Positions 1-5,857 of a stretch of DNA of 7,577 nucleotides are shown here, piece after piece. Where the stretch lies: assembly GCA_945786935.1 (NCBI GenBank), contig CALZFY010000096.1, positions 1 to 7,577 of the forward strand, in the 5' to 3' direction. Under the pieces are notes generated by a model. It was given only the letters and a program-made list of their open reading frames with translations, was not told the origin of the DNA and did no database searches. Each line of letters begins with the position of its first letter. Within the stretch, counting starts at the first letter, position 1. A program made the position numbers and the translations under genes. The DNA comes from HGM12587 sp945786935. Lineage in GTDB: Bacteria > Bacillota > Clostridia > Lachnospirales > Lachnospiraceae.

Positions 1-1593
1 AATGATGGAAATTGCATTGACCACCTGAAAATCGTGGTCTGTAATTTCAATCAGATCCTTGGTACAGGGAGCTTCACCGATCAGCATTCCATTTGGATCA
101 TAGTTTTTCAGGATTCCATTTAATTTTTCAATCTGTGCATTTACTTCATCTGTAGCCGTACTGTAGGCAGACTGGATCATCAAAAGCTTCCAGTGATCAC
201 TTTCCAGTGTCTCCTTCGCCTTTCCCGGAATCATTTCCTCCGGGATACCTGAACCCAGTACAGAGTCCAGTCCCAGTACGAATTCAACACCCTCTACCTT
301 TTTCATTTCTCTGACCATTTTTCTGGTTTCTTTCGAGGAGATCTCTTTATCCATCAAAACCATATGGGTAGCCCCTGCATCAAATTCCTCTTCCAGCTTA
401 TTGGTAGCCTGAACATACCCCATATATTCCGGGAGAGAAGCTCCCAGATTGTAATACACTTCATCTCCCGATTTACGGTATCCGTAAAGTGCAATGGGAA
501 GAATCAAAAGAAATATCAGTAAAAACACCGGATATCGTCTGACCACCAGCTGAACGATTTTTTTCATTTCCGGCATCAAAGGACGGTGCTTTGTCCGTTC
601 GATCAAGGGCTCCAGCAAAAGAATCATTGCCGGAAGAACCGTCACACATCCGATTACGCCAAATACAACACCCTTTGCCATAACGATGCCAAGATCCAGT
701 CCCAGAGAATAGCTCATAAAGCATAATGCAATGAAGCCTGCTACCGTTGTGATGGAGCTTCCAACCACAGAAGTAATGGTAGCCTTAATTGCATGCGCCA
801 TGGCACGGTTTTTGTCTCCCTCAAACCGTTCCTTTTGTTCTACGTAACTATGCCAGAGGAAAATGGAATAATCCATGGTAACTGCCAGCTGGAGAACCGC
901 CGCCAGTGCCTTTGTTAAAAACGAAATCTCACCAAGGAAGTAATTGGTACCAAGATTTAAAAGAATCGCCATACCAATACTGATCAGGAAGATGACCGGC
1001 AGGATAAAACTGTCCAAAAACAGCATCATGACCACAGCAGACAATGCGATGGCAAGGACAACATAAATGATTTCTTCCCGTTCGCACAAATTTTTCAGAT
1101 CAGTTACCATGGCTGTCATACCGGAAACAAAACACTGTTCACCGGCCAGGCTCTTAATACTTTCCGCTGCCTGTAATGTCTCATCTGCTGAAGTTCCCGT
1201 ATCAAAAAATACAGCCATCATGGTCGCCTGGTCAGAATTAAAGACATCATAGATCTCATCTGGCAGCATTTCCATGGGAACTGACAGATCCATCAGGCTG
1301 TCATACCAAAGCACCGTATCCACATGGGGAACTTCTTCGATCTTTTCACGTAAAATGGAAACATCCTTTTCCTCCATGTTTTCCACAATGACAAAGGAAA
1401 AGGCGCCCTTCCCAAATTCCTCCAACAAAATATCCTGACCCTTCATGGTTTCAATTTCACCGGGCAGATAGGTCAGCATATCATAGTTGATCCGGGTATG
1501 TTCCATTCCCCATACTGAGGGGAACATCAATAAAAATGCAAAAATCAAAATGGGAATCTTATGTTTCACAACCCATTTTCCAAATTTAATCAT
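1..1593 (-). CDS. MMPL/RND-family membrane transporter, N-terminal 531 residues (runs off left edge)
   Basis: The reading frame is open from the ATG at 1593 to the window edge, 531 codons, so the C-terminus is missing. Layout: one membrane helix near residues 13-30, an extracytoplasmic domain (about 31-172), a cluster of hydrophobic helices (about 175-330), another helix (about 353-372), then the start of a second soluble domain. This is the duplicated plan of MMPL/RND exporters, which usually reach 700-1000 residues. The helix motif VTMDYSIFL holds an Asp-Tyr pair (D241-Y242), the kind of pair that forms the proton relay in mycobacterial MmpL proteins. The expected role is proton-driven export of lipids, drugs or other hydrophobic compounds through the cytoplasmic membrane; the substrate is unknown. 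The start is supported by GGAGGAG about 10 bases upstream. The tetR gene just upstream on the same strand suggests TetR control. Family assignment is firm, substrate is not. Confidence 0.88.
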   Translation of the reverse strand, partial: MIKFGKWVVKHKIPILIFAFLLMFPSVWGMEHTRINYDMLTYLPGEIETMKGQDILLEEFGKGAFSFVIVENMEEKDVSILREKIEEVPHVDTVLWYDSLMDLSVPMEMLPDEIYDVFNSDQATMMAVFFDTGTSADETLQAAESIKSLAGEQCFVSGMTAMVTDLKNLCEREEIIYVVLAIALSAVVMMLFLDSFILPVIFLISIGMAILLNLGTNYFLGEISFLTKALAAVLQLAVTMDYSIFLWHSYVEQKERFEGDKNRAMAHAIKATITSVVGSSITTVAGFIALCFMSYSLGLDLGIVMAKGVVFGVIGCVTVLPAMILLLEPLIERTKHRPLMPEMKKIVQLVVRRYPVFLLIFLLILPIALYGYRKSGDEVYYNLGASLPEYMGYVQATNKLEEEFDAGATHMVLMDKEISSKETRKMVREMKKVEGVEFVLGLDSVLGSGIPEEMIPGKAKETLESDHWKLLMIQSAYSTATDEVNAQIEKLNGILKNYDPNGMLIGEAPCTKDLIEITDHDFQVVNAISII

Positions 1594-1627
1594 GTTTGCT
1601 CACTCCTCCTCTTTTTGCATGTGCCCT

Positions 1628-1654
1628 ATTCTATCCAATGCAGCCTTTTTTCAA
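1628..1654 (-). promoter_or_regulatory. Weak candidate promoter for the MMPL transporter gene
   Basis: On the minus strand, TTGAAA (1649-1654) is followed by TAGAAT (1628-1633) with a 15-base spacer, shorter than the usual 17. It lies between the tetR terminator and the transporter start, where a promoter would be needed if the terminator is efficient. The alternative is read-through from tetR. Confidence 0.25.
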
Positions 1655-1661
1655 AACAGTT

Positions 1662-1697
1662 AAAAAAAGAGCCGTGCCCAAATTTTGTGCACGACTC
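1662..1697 (-). terminator. Rho-independent terminator of the tetR gene
   Basis: Read on the minus strand, an 11-base stem (GAGTCGTGCAC with GGGCACGGCTC, one G-U wobble and one mismatch) encloses a 7-base AT loop. It is followed directly by seven T (1662-1668). It lies about 40 bases after the tetR stop and about 70 bases before the MMPL start, so it should reduce tetR transcription into the transporter gene or act as an attenuator between the two. Confidence 0.8.
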
Positions 1698-1703
1698 CGT
1701 ATT

Positions 1704-1720
1704 TGTCTGAAATTCAGACA
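1704..1720. repeat. Perfect 17-base palindrome between tetR and its terminator
   Basis: TGTCTGAA, a central A, then TTCAGACA: eight-base arms with perfect symmetry. Size and symmetry fit a TetR-family operator, but it lies upstream of the terminator, not over an evident promoter. It could also form a small hairpin in the 3' end of the tetR transcript. Confidence 0.6.
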
Positions 1721-1735
1721 TTTTACCTGATTTGC

Positions 1736-2293
1736 CTATATTTTGTTTTCACGTGAAAGAGCCAGGGTAATACTTCCATCCAAAAGCCTTCCAAGACTTC
1801 GAATCAGATTCTCCGGATCGGTTTTCATTCCTTCTTCCAGCCAACCGGTTACAATGCCTACCAGTCCGCATTTATAAAAATGAATCAACAGTTCCCTGTC
1901 TGATTCCAATATTCTATCAGAAGGCTGTTCTTTTTCTACCAGCCTGCGCACCACCGCTTCTGCAACACTATAGAGGTAGCGTTCTACTTCCTTGCGGTTG
2001 ACAGAATTGTAAATATGAAATACAGCCCTTTTATTTTTCAATGCAAAATCAGCCGCTTCAATAAATCCATCCTCAAGCGATTGGATGTCTGTACAGTCTG
2101 CAAGAACCTTTTCTACCTCTGTATCCACGATAAATGTCAAAAGTGCGTGAATATCTTCAAAATGATAGTAAAATGTATTTCGATTGATTTCGCAATCCTC
2201 CACAATCTCCCGCACGGTAATCTTATCTAAAGGCTTTTGATTCAAAAGCTTCAGAAAAGACTCCACGATTGCTTTTTTCGTAAACTGTGCCAT
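1736..2293 (-). CDS. TetR/AcrR-family transcriptional regulator
   Basis: 185 residues, normal for the family. The N-terminal helix-turn-helix spans about residues 7-52, with the typical recognition-helix signature NRNTFYYHFED (about 38-48). The rest is helical and contains a conserved-looking GIVTGWLEEGMK segment near residues 147-158, as in TetR proteins with the DhaS-like type of C-terminal domain; it should bind ligand and form the dimer. The ATG at 2293 has GGAGG five bases upstream. The gene has its own promoter with an inverted repeat across it, which fits autorepression, and it ends at a hairpin terminator. The next gene downstream on the same strand is the MMPL transporter, so the most likely job is to repress that exporter and perhaps the divergent hydrolase. 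The inducer is unknown. Confidence 0.9.
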   Translation of the reverse strand: MAQFTKKAIVESFLKLLNQKPLDKITVREIVEDCEINRNTFYYHFEDIHALLTFIVDTEVEKVLADCTDIQSLEDGFIEAADFALKNKRAVFHIYNSVNRKEVERYLYSVAEAVVRRLVEKEQPSDRILESDRELLIHFYKCGLVGIVTGWLEEGMKTDPENLIRSLGRLLDGSITLALSRENKI

Positions 2294-2328
2294 AATATCC
2301 TCCAGGCTTTATAACAGTTACACCAGTT

Positions 2329-2363
2329 CCTGATTCCTATTGATTAAAAATATGCGAATCAGG
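2329..2363. promoter_or_regulatory. Candidate TetR operator (8+8 inverted repeat)
   Basis: CCTGATTC (2329-2336) and GAATCAGG (2356-2363) are perfect inverted copies 19 bases apart, centred at 2346. One arm falls in the spacer of the tetR promoter, and the centre meets the downstream edge of its -10 box, so a bound dimer would block tetR transcription. The wide spacing is larger than in many TetR operators. Assignment to this TetR is inferred from position. Confidence 0.5.
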
Positions 2364-2375
2364 TAAATTTGTCAA
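2347..2375 (-). promoter_or_regulatory. tetR promoter
   Basis: On the minus strand, a perfect -35 TTGACA (2370-2375), a 17-base spacer, then -10 TATTTT (2347-2352, four of six). The predicted start of transcription is near 2340, giving a leader of about 45 bases. The -35 overlaps the -35 of the divergent plus-strand promoter by five bases. Confidence 0.65.
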
Positions 2376-2398
2376 GAAAAGAGTTTCTGTGTTATATT
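2369..2398 (+). promoter_or_regulatory. Promoter of the SGNH hydrolase gene
   Basis: TTGTCA (2369-2374, five of six) and TATATT (2393-2398, five of six) with an 18-base spacer; TTATAT one base earlier gives 17. Transcription would begin near 2405, upstream of the ATG at 2429. This means the in-frame TTG at 2369 is promoter sequence and not a start codon. Confidence 0.6.
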
Positions 2399-2428
2399 GA
2401 AATCAAAAAACAGTTTTCAGGAGGCAAC

Positions 2429-3049
2429 ATGAAAACCATTCTTTTCTTAGGCGACAGCATTACCGATTGCAATCACTCTTTTGACCCGGATAATTTAGGC
2501 TATGGATATGTTCGCTTAATTTCAGAAAAAATTTCAGATGATGCCAGATGTATCAATAAGGGAATTGACGGTTTTACGGTGCCCGCCCTCAGACGTCTCT
2601 GGAAGACCCAGTGCCTTTCTCTGTCTCCTGACATGATTACGATTCTGATTGGAATCAATGACCTGGCAGTCATGAAAAATACCGGTATCAGTTTTTCACA
2701 GTTTCTTGAAAATTATATAACAAATTACGGAGAACTCTTAGAAGAGATCCGCCTGATAACAGACTGCCCCATCATTCTCATGGAGCCCTTTATCTTTCCT
2801 TATCCGGCAGAGTATGCCCTCTGGGAGCCGGAACTTCACGAAATGTGCGAAGCCATTTCCCAGTTGGCCATGCAGAATCATACACAGTTTCTTCCTCTGT
2901 GGGATACTCTCGCATCCGCCGCAAAACTTCATGGATATGGAAAAATAACAACCGATGGCATTCATTTAACAAAGTTGGGGCATGAAATTGTGGCAGAGAA
3001 GTTACTGGAAACGCTACTCATTCATGATTTTTTCAATTTCACCCTTTAA
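2429..3049 (+). CDS. SGNH/GDSL-family hydrolase (esterase/lipase-like)
   Basis: 206 residues from the ATG at 2429, which has CAGGAGG at 2418-2424. An in-frame TTG at 2369 would add 20 residues but lies in the promoter. All SGNH blocks are visible: block I GDSIT (nucleophile Ser10), block II around NKGIDG (44-48), block III GIND (75-78, Asn77) and block V DGIHLT (Asp176, His179 of the catalytic triad). There is no signal peptide, so the enzyme is probably cytoplasmic and removes acyl groups from a small ester or sugar substrate; the substrate cannot be told. It diverges from tetR and may share its control. The last 11 codons overlap, tail to tail, the end of the minus-strand gene from the kinase module, so the natural C-terminus may have been altered by that junction. 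No terminator is visible after the stop. Confidence 0.88.
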   Translation: MKTILFLGDSITDCNHSFDPDNLGYGYVRLISEKISDDARCINKGIDGFTVPALRRLWKTQCLSLSPDMITILIGINDLAVMKNTGISFSQFLENYITNYGELLEEIRLITDCPIILMEPFIFPYPAEYALWEPELHEMCEAISQLAMQNHTQFLPLWDTLASAAKLHGYGKITTDGIHLTKLGHEIVAEKLLETLLIHDFFNFTL

Positions 3050-3829
3050 GTACATATTTTCCTTGGTTCCATAAATGATGGGTTTCATTTTCTCTTCTTT
3101 CACTAAATAAGATAAATTCTGTCTTGTACATTGCAGTATGTCACATGTTTTAGTAGTATCTATCACATTCCTGCATACAAAATTGTAAAAATCTTTTGAG
3201 GTCAGCGGAATCTGTAAACCGACTCTTCTCAAATCCGACGTCTGAATTTCAATGGAATCGTTAAAGATCACACTGTATCCTCCCACCCCCACTTGTACAC
3301 TATCAAGCAGCTTTTTATTCTTTATAACATAAGAAATATCTCTGTATTTCTCAGCAAGCATTGTAAGATCTACCTTTTTCACCTGATCATCCTTAAACAT
3401 ACAGATCAGCTGATGATCTTCTGTTGGAAAACACTCCCATAGGTTTTTCTTCATCCTATCCTTAATGTTTTCCGGAATATCCGCAGTTTCTATTTCTCTG
3501 ATATAGCATTCATCCTGAGAACACCTTCCCTTTGACAAGCCGAGAAGTATCATTTCATTATATTCTTTCATCCTGTGGTTTTTCAGAATACTACCAATGT
3601 TTTGCCTTCCACTTGGAATCACTCTTTCCTTAACCCACATAGAGCTAATATCTCGGGAAACAGTATATATATTCTCTCTCACTAATTTCTGAAATAATAA
3701 TGGTGCATCCCATTCTTCCAAATCTTCGCACAATTCTATGATAAAACTTTCTGATTTTTCATAGTAAAATAAATAACCAATGGCAGACATTCTATCCAGT
3801 CCGTCGTCAAAGATTGCATAGCTTTTCAT
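3014..3829 (-). CDS. DUF2442-like and helix-turn-helix protein, putative regulator/partner of the upstream kinase
   Basis: 271 residues from the ATG at 3829. A GTG at 3835 is in frame, but AAGGTG is correctly spaced only for the ATG. Three regions can be seen. Residues 1-112 form an N-terminal domain I cannot name, with a WVKERVIP..RQNIG..L stretch (about 65-82) and GRCSQDECYI (101-110). Residues about 129-203 resemble DUF2442, with the strand pattern HQLICMFKDDQVKKVDL and a late VGGYSVIFND. Residues about 207-265 look like a MerR/excisionase-type helix-turn-helix (TTKTCDILQCTRQNLSYLVK). The helix-turn-helix suggests DNA binding, and the repeats in front of the kinase gene are natural targets. 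It overlaps the kinase gene by 23 bases, so translation is probably coupled. It may act as an antitoxin or autoregulator of the kinase; this is inferred from gene order and domains. Its 3' end overlaps the SGNH gene. Confidence 0.72.
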   Translation of the reverse strand: MKSYAIFDDGLDRMSAIGYLFYYEKSESFIIELCEDLEEWDAPLLFQKLVRENIYTVSRDISSMWVKERVIPSGRQNIGSILKNHRMKEYNEMILLGLSKGRCSQDECYIREIETADIPENIKDRMKKNLWECFPTEDHQLICMFKDDQVKKVDLTMLAEKYRDISYVIKNKKLLDSVQVGVGGYSVIFNDSIEIQTSDLRRVGLQIPLTSKDFYNFVCRNVIDTTKTCDILQCTRQNLSYLVKEEKMKPIIYGTKENMYLKGEIEKIMNE

Positions 3830-4628
3830 ACTCACACCACCTTGTCCAAAGCATATCCCACATTTTGTTTATATGTGTTTCAGATAGTACGGATGATAAA
3901 TCTGCAAATAACACTTCTTTGTCCTGTTGTTTTAATTTTGTTTTAAAAACTGCATTTTTATCCTTAATAAGGCTCAGGTTTTCATAAACAGAACGGCTGC
4001 CGATAAAGTTCTGACATGGTTTATCTGCCAATATGTCAAACTTTTCTATCTCTTCTTCCTTATAACAGGAACACAAGAAAGACAAACCATGATCAAATAA
4101 TGGTGCAATTCTTATGGTGTGCTTTCGGCCGTTTCGCAGCACTTCGATATTGGCACCGTGACGATCCCTGTTTAAGATCAGGTAATCTATCGCCAACATT
4201 GTATCTATATATTTTTGCCAGCCCTGATTCAAACAGAACTCATAGCGGGACTCGTCGGACTTTTTATTGATCTGGTAATAATTATCCAGTGCTGATTTTG
4301 TTTCTCCCTTTTGCTTAAAATCCTTTGATGCACACAACCAGGTTTCATAAGTCTTCCCATCCATCTCAATATCCGCATGAATCAGCTGATATTCCAAATG
4401 TTCTACTCCCAAAATAGTAAGTAATCGATCTACAACAATTTCATTTATACATTCGTGTCCAACAATTCCTCTTTCACTATCAAAATTGGATAATTTATAA
4501 TATATCTTTTCTCCGGATACCACTGATTGAGACTTTAAGAATGTTCCTGCTGTACCACTTGAATTTCTTGCATGAGACCACTTCAGATACGTCAGATCCT
4601 GCTTTTCAGCTATTACTTTTTTCTGCAT
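3807..4628 (-). CDS. HipA/CtkA-like serine/threonine protein kinase (short form)
   Basis: 273 residues; E. coli HipA has about 440. Kinase elements are recognisable: a Ser/Gly-rich loop SSGTAGTF (23-30) in the place of the ATP-binding loop, YYKLS with Lys45, GHECINE with Glu59, a catalytic loop LNRDRHGAN with Asp155 and Asn160 at the D-x4-N spacing of HipA (Asp309/Asn314), and APLFDHG with Asp179 as the metal-binding Asp. It most resembles the small HipA-like kinases such as CtkA of Helicobacter. It probably phosphorylates a host protein in the cytoplasm; the target is unknown. AGGAGGT lies eight bases before the ATG and a near-consensus promoter precedes it. The next gene overlaps its 3' end and encodes a DNA-binding protein. 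No HipB-like gene lies upstream, unlike classical hipBA order. Kinase assignment is fairly sure; a toxin role is inference. Confidence 0.78.
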   Translation of the reverse strand: MQKKVIAEKQDLTYLKWSHARNSSGTAGTFLKSQSVVSGEKIYYKLSNFDSERGIVGHECINEIVVDRLLTILGVEHLEYQLIHADIEMDGKTYETWLCASKDFKQKGETKSALDNYYQINKKSDESRYEFCLNQGWQKYIDTMLAIDYLILNRDRHGANIEVLRNGRKHTIRIAPLFDHGLSFLCSCYKEEEIEKFDILADKPCQNFIGSRSVYENLSLIKDKNAVFKTKLKQQDKEVLFADLSSVLSETHINKMWDMLWTRWCEYEKLCNL

Positions 4629-4652
4629 TTATGATACCTCCTGATTGATCAT

Positions 4653-4681
4653 ATTATATATTTTTATTTTACGCACGTCAA
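4653..4681 (-). promoter_or_regulatory. Strong sigma-A promoter of the kinase module
   Basis: On the minus strand: -35 TTGACG (4676-4681, five of six), a 17-base AT-rich spacer and a perfect -10 TATAAT (4653-4658). Transcription should start near 4646, only about 18 bases before the kinase ATG, just enough for the AGGAGGT site (4637-4643). Confidence 0.8.
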
Positions 4682-4712
4682 ATAGTTTCTATTTTGCATT
4701 CCTGAAACATCA

Positions 4713-4737
4713 ATCAACATGCATACCCCATGTTGAT
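4713..4737. promoter_or_regulatory. Perfect 9+9 inverted repeat upstream of the kinase promoter
   Basis: ATCAACATG (4713-4721) and CATGTTGAT (4729-4737) are exact inverted copies around a 7-base centre. The repeat begins about 30 bases upstream of the -35 box, a usual place for an activator or a second operator. An overlapping ATCAATCA (4709-4716) recurs inverted at 4642-4649 over the transcription start, so related half-sites flank the promoter. Confidence 0.55.
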
Positions 4738-4740
4738 AGC

Positions 4741-4759
4741 ACTACTTATTTTAAGTAGT
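4741..4759. repeat. 19-base palindrome containing copy 1 of a 17-base direct repeat
   Basis: ACTACTT, ATTTT, AAGTAGT: seven-base arms, perfectly symmetric. Bases 4743-4759 recur exactly at 4776-4792. The pair lies in the intergenic region of the kinase module, about 60-110 bases upstream of its -35 box, and is a likely protein-binding site. Confidence 0.6.
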
Positions 4760-4775
4760 TTCAAGCGAATTTTTA

Positions 4776-4792
4776 TACTTATTTTAAGTAGT
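4776..4792. repeat. Copy 2 of the 17-base direct repeat
   Basis: TACTTATTTTAAGTAGT, identical to 4743-4759 and shifted by 33 bases, about three helical turns. The outer two bases of the left arm differ, so this copy has five-base symmetric arms instead of seven. Confidence 0.6.
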
Positions 4793-4795
4793 ATT

Positions 4796-4821
4796 GCGTC
4801 TGTTCAGTACCTTCAGGTTAA
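4796..4821. repeat. Dispersed short repeat, copy 1 (GTACTGAACA core)
   Basis: The core TGTTCAGTAC is at 4801-4810 (GTACTGAACA on the minus strand). Compared with the copy at 7369-7394, 18 of 26 bases match. It follows directly after the dipeptidase terminator. Function is unknown. Confidence 0.4.
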
Positions 4822-4825
4822 GAGC

Positions 4826-4853
4826 AAAAATGAGGAACTATAACAGTTCCTCA
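4826..4853 (-). terminator. Rho-independent terminator of the ispF-GNAT-dipeptidase operon
   Basis: A perfect 9-base stem (TGAGGAACT with AGTTCCTCA, 4831-4853) and a 5-base loop, followed on the minus strand by TTTTT (4826-4830). The dipeptidase stop codon (4838-4840) lies inside the hairpin, so the terminator is partly coding. It separates this operon from the kinase module. Confidence 0.75.
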
Positions 4854-5812
4854 TAAAGTCTCAGCACATTTTTGTAAAAAACCTGTTCTATCTGTCCTTC
4901 CGTCATTCCCCGTTTTCTGAGGCAATCCGCCAACTGCTGTACTCCCTCACAATTTTCCAGCTCAAGTCCGCAGTCAATACCATCAAAATCAGAGCCAAGT
5001 CCTACGCATTCAATTCCACCGATATTAACCATATGTAAAATATGTTCTGCGATCCACTCTGTTTTGGAAAAGTCCTTGCCGTCCTTTAAAAACCTGCTGT
5101 AGAAGTTTACGCCGATGACACAGCCCTTTTCTCCCATACGACGGATAAACTCATCAGTCAGATTCCGTCTGTGGGGACAAAGTGCCCTTGCACAGGAATG
5201 GCTGGCCACGAAAGGCTTTCGGGTTACTGATAACATATCCTCAATGCCTTCATCGGACATATGGGATACATCGACAATCATGCCAAGCTCCTCCATCCGC
5301 TGTACAAATTCCAGTCCGGTTTCCGTTAGTCCCGGGCGGTCTCCCTGATATTTCCTGGGCTTTGGCGGCAGGGAGTGAACTGCCGAGGTACTTAAGGAAT
5401 TATCATAGTTCCAGACCAAAGTCATCATCCGTACACCAAGGTCATAGAATTCCTTCAGCTTATCCACGTTACCCTGACAGACCTCTCCTTCTTCTACGGT
5501 AAGAAGAGCTGACAGTTTTCCGACAGACCTATTGCCTTCTATGTCCTTATAAGATAACACCTGAGAGATCCATTCTTCATTCTCTTCCATTTCCTCTTTA
5601 AAAACAGCATATTCTGCCTTTGCTTCCTCATAAGGGTTCCCGCATTCTTTCTGATCAACAAACAATGCGAAATTTTGTAAAAGATAATCGGCTCGTCTCA
5701 TCCTTTGCAGATCCATATGCAATGTATTTTCAAATAAGGTATCCGCAAGACCTGCCCTTTGTTTTTTTAACAACGCACTGATGGTATCACAATGCATATC
5801 CGCAATTTTCAT
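4838..5812 (-). CDS. Dipeptidase, peptidase family M19 (renal/membrane dipeptidase type)
   Basis: 324 residues, full length for the family. The two-zinc site is readable: MHCD near the start (His7, Asp9), the TVEEGE segment with the likely bridging Glu107, DVSHMSD (His184), ASHSC (His205) and GLGSDFDG (Asp275). Family members split dipeptides, often tolerating a D-residue at the C-terminal position, and have a TIM-barrel fold. There is no signal peptide, so despite the family name this one is probably cytoplasmic and may serve peptide or cell-wall peptide recycling. The ATG at 5812 has GAGGTG seven bases upstream. It is the last gene of the ispF operon, 45 bases after the GNAT gene with no terminator in the gap, and its own stop codon is embedded in the operon terminator. 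Confidence 0.92.
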   Translation of the reverse strand: MKIADMHCDTISALLKKQRAGLADTLFENTLHMDLQRMRRADYLLQNFALFVDQKECGNPYEEAKAEYAVFKEEMEENEEWISQVLSYKDIEGNRSVGKLSALLTVEEGEVCQGNVDKLKEFYDLGVRMMTLVWNYDNSLSTSAVHSLPPKPRKYQGDRPGLTETGLEFVQRMEELGMIVDVSHMSDEGIEDMLSVTRKPFVASHSCARALCPHRRNLTDEFIRRMGEKGCVIGVNFYSRFLKDGKDFSKTEWIAEHILHMVNIGGIECVGLGSDFDGIDCGLELENCEGVQQLADCLRKRGMTEGQIEQVFYKNVLRLYEELL

Positions 5813-5857
5813 AGTCTGTCACCTCACCTGCTATCCACCTGAAAATCAGAGAAACTA

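Noticed and set aside
473..724. 83-codon minus-strand frame in the MMPL region
   Set aside because: It is out of frame with the continuous 531-codon transporter frame that covers this stretch.
1600..1620. Tiny frame MQKEEE just before the MMPL start
   Set aside because: Its GAG codons are simply the ribosome site of the transporter gene. Six codons are too few to support as a gene, though a leader peptide cannot be excluded.
2369..2428. TTG start giving the SGNH hydrolase 20 extra N-terminal residues
   Set aside because: The TTG is part of the -35 hexamer, the codons lie in the promoter and leader, and the ATG at 2429 has a strong AGGAGG site followed at once by the normal SGNH start MKTILFLGDS.
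3830..3835. GTG start of the DUF2442-like/HTH protein at 3835
   Set aside because: The ribosome site AAGGTG is only two bases from this GTG but correctly spaced for the ATG at 3829.
5115..5502. Plus-strand open frames inside the dipeptidase gene
   Set aside because: They are antisense to a gene with intact catalytic motifs, have no ribosome site and their products resemble no known protein. The same holds for other opposite-strand frames in the window.
5839..5849. Small palindrome CTGAAAATCAG between the GNAT and dipeptidase genes
   Set aside because: It has only four-base arms and no T-run after it, so it is too weak for a terminator and common by chance.
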